From the NCBI GenBank assembly GCA_025459175.1, contig JALORC010000009.1, positions 25,945 to 89,944 on the forward strand: a stretch of 64,000 nt of DNA, in the 5' to 3' direction. The notes under the pieces are model-generated. The model had not been told where the DNA came from. It saw nothing but the letters and a program-made list of their open reading frames with translations, and did not search any database. Shown in pieces: positions 63,109 to 64,000 of the stretch. Each line of letters starts with the position of its first letter. The stretch's first letter is position 1. The DNA is from Planctomycetota bacterium. Lineage in GTDB: Bacteria > Planctomycetota > UBA1135 > UBA2386. A program made the position numbers and the translations under genes.

Positions 63109-64000
63109 GTGAACCCGATCGTCCTGCATGTCTGCCGGTGTTTCGTGTGGCTGCTGCCGCTGTTCGCTGGCTGTGGTGGGGGAGGCGGCGGTGGCGGTGG
63201 CGTCGGGGTGCCGTCGGCCTCGTTGCGCGCGGAGCCCGACGCGTTCGCGCCGGGCGCAACCGTGACCTTGCGGCCGGTGTTCGGGGCCGGCAGCGGGCGT
63301 ATCGATCCCGGCGTCGGCCCGGTGGTCAGCGGCGGTGCCTACGTGGTCGGCCCGGTCGTCGCGGATACGACCTTCACGCTCGCGGTGACCACTGCGAGTG
63401 GGACCGCGTCCGCGATCGTGGTCGTTCCGGTTCGGTATCGAGAACGGGTGCTGGAGGCGCCGCCCAGCCCCATTGCCAGGACGGGGCACGGCGGGGCGCT
63501 GCTGCCGGATGGCCGCGTGCTTTTGGTCGCCGGCTCGTCGCCAGGAGCGCTGAACTGGACCAACACCGAGACGTTCCGCGGCGCCGATGCGAGCTTCGCG
63601 CCGGCCGGCGAACTGTCGACCGGTCGGAGCGGTGTCGCCGTGGCCGCCATGACCGACGGCACGGTGTTCGCCTGCGGCGGCAACACCAACTCCGCCAGCT
63701 TCGAGGTGGCCACCCGCCTCGAACAATGGGACCCGGCCGCGGTCGCGTGGTCGGTGCGAGCGAATCTGGCGTGCAACCGGTCGGGTCACACGCTGACGCC
63801 GTTGGCCGGCGGCCGGCTGCTGGTCTTCGGCGGCGTCGCGCTCGGCGGCTCGCCGAGCGACAAGGACGCGGAACTGTTCGAGCCCGGATCGGGCATGCGT
63901 GCCCCGATCGGCCAGACGAGCGCGCACCGGACCGGTCACGCGGCGGTGCTCCGGTCCGACGGCACGGTGCTGATCCTCGGTGGGGTGCGGGTCGAGACCG
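63109..64000 (+). CDS. Kelch-like lipoprotein (3' end beyond window)
   Basis: An open reading frame that starts with GTG at 63109 and runs to the window edge without a stop, so at least 297 residues. The signal peptide ends in the lipobox LFAG-C22, followed by nine glycines, a common spacer of surface lipoproteins. An Ig-like domain (about 35-115) precedes kelch-type repeats: RTGHGGALLPDGRVLLVAGS, ELSTGRSGVAVAAMTDGTVF, NRSGHTLTPLAGGRLLVFGG, HRTGHAAVLRSDGTVLILGG. A cell-surface propeller protein is likely. TACTAC eight bases upstream may be its -10. Confidence 0.85.
   Translation, partial: MNPIVLHVCRCFVWLLPLFAGCGGGGGGGGGVGVPSASLRAEPDAFAPGATVTLRPVFGAGSGRIDPGVGPVVSGGAYVVGPVVADTTFTLAVTTASGTASAIVVVPVRYRERVLEAPPSPIARTGHGGALLPDGRVLLVAGSSPGALNWTNTETFRGADASFAPAGELSTGRSGVAVAAMTDGTVFACGGNTNSASFEVATRLEQWDPAAVAWSVRANLACNRSGHTLTPLAGGRLLVFGGVALGGSPSDKDAELFEPGSGMRAPIGQTSAHRTGHAAVLRSDGTVLILGGVRVET

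Overview
The window is one very GC-rich, densely coding bacterial segment without phage, plasmid, CRISPR or rRNA features. A member of the Planctomycetota is the most likely source. The evidence is a planctomycete-style sigma factor beside a large membrane Ser/Thr kinase, several long secreted proteins with a recurrent Cys/Gly-rich C-terminal module, TonB-like anchors fused to squalene-cyclase-type repeats, and a flagellin. This placement comes from gene content and style alone; no marker phylogeny was possible.

Layout. 1-3.5 kb: divergent sigma factor and TPR kinase. 3.5-9 kb: a large secreted protein, a Uma2-like protein, three small uncharacterised genes and tRNA-Phe(GAA). 9.2-11.6 kb: fasciclin / ECF sigma / RskA-type anti-sigma module. 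11.8-19.1 kb: a cobalamin-binding protein with the CarH-type light-sensing motif, next to two divergent operons of membrane-lipid modification genes (two CFA-family methyltransferases, an NnrU/DUF1295-type membrane protein, a desaturase, a flavin oxidase and DUF1365). 19.1 kb: a REP-associated-type transposase. 21.5-24.2 kb: a RING-finger protein. 25.3-29.5 kb: housekeeping genes (ribF, def, TPR, rpsT) and a flagellin. 29.8-34.3 kb: two paralogous TonB-anchor/prenyltransferase-fold proteins and a SurA-like foldase. 34.5-39.3 kb: an SDR and FAD oxidase pair resembling DprE2/DprE1, a glycosyltransferase and a DEAD-box helicase. 39.5-47.7 kb: secreted proteins, two PQQ-type sugar dehydrogenases, an orphan ABC ATPase and a TonB-like protein. 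47.8-54.1 kb: a glycan assembly cluster (glycosyltransferases, flippase, BtpA/SgcQ protein). 54.1-64 kb: a Cas4-like DUF2779 nuclease, a histidine kinase, a second transposase, a secreted beta-propeller, an M48 protease with TerB-like tail, a methyltransferase and the start of a kelch-like lipoprotein.

How the genes work together. The clearest functional unit is 9.2-19.1 kb. A cell-envelope-responsive sigma switch sits next to a probable light sensor and enzymes that methylate, desaturate and oxidise membrane acyl chains. In other bacteria such lipid genes belong to light and singlet-oxygen responses. The glycan cluster and the DprE-like pair point to surface polysaccharide synthesis. The many signal-peptide proteins of unknown function fit a complex envelope.

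Neighbouring genes often overlap by four bases (ATGA/GTGA). Only a few genes, notably the flagellin and the two prenyltransferase-fold genes, have strong Shine-Dalgarno sequences. Several others have a -10-like hexamer just upstream of the start codon, which suggests leaderless transcripts.
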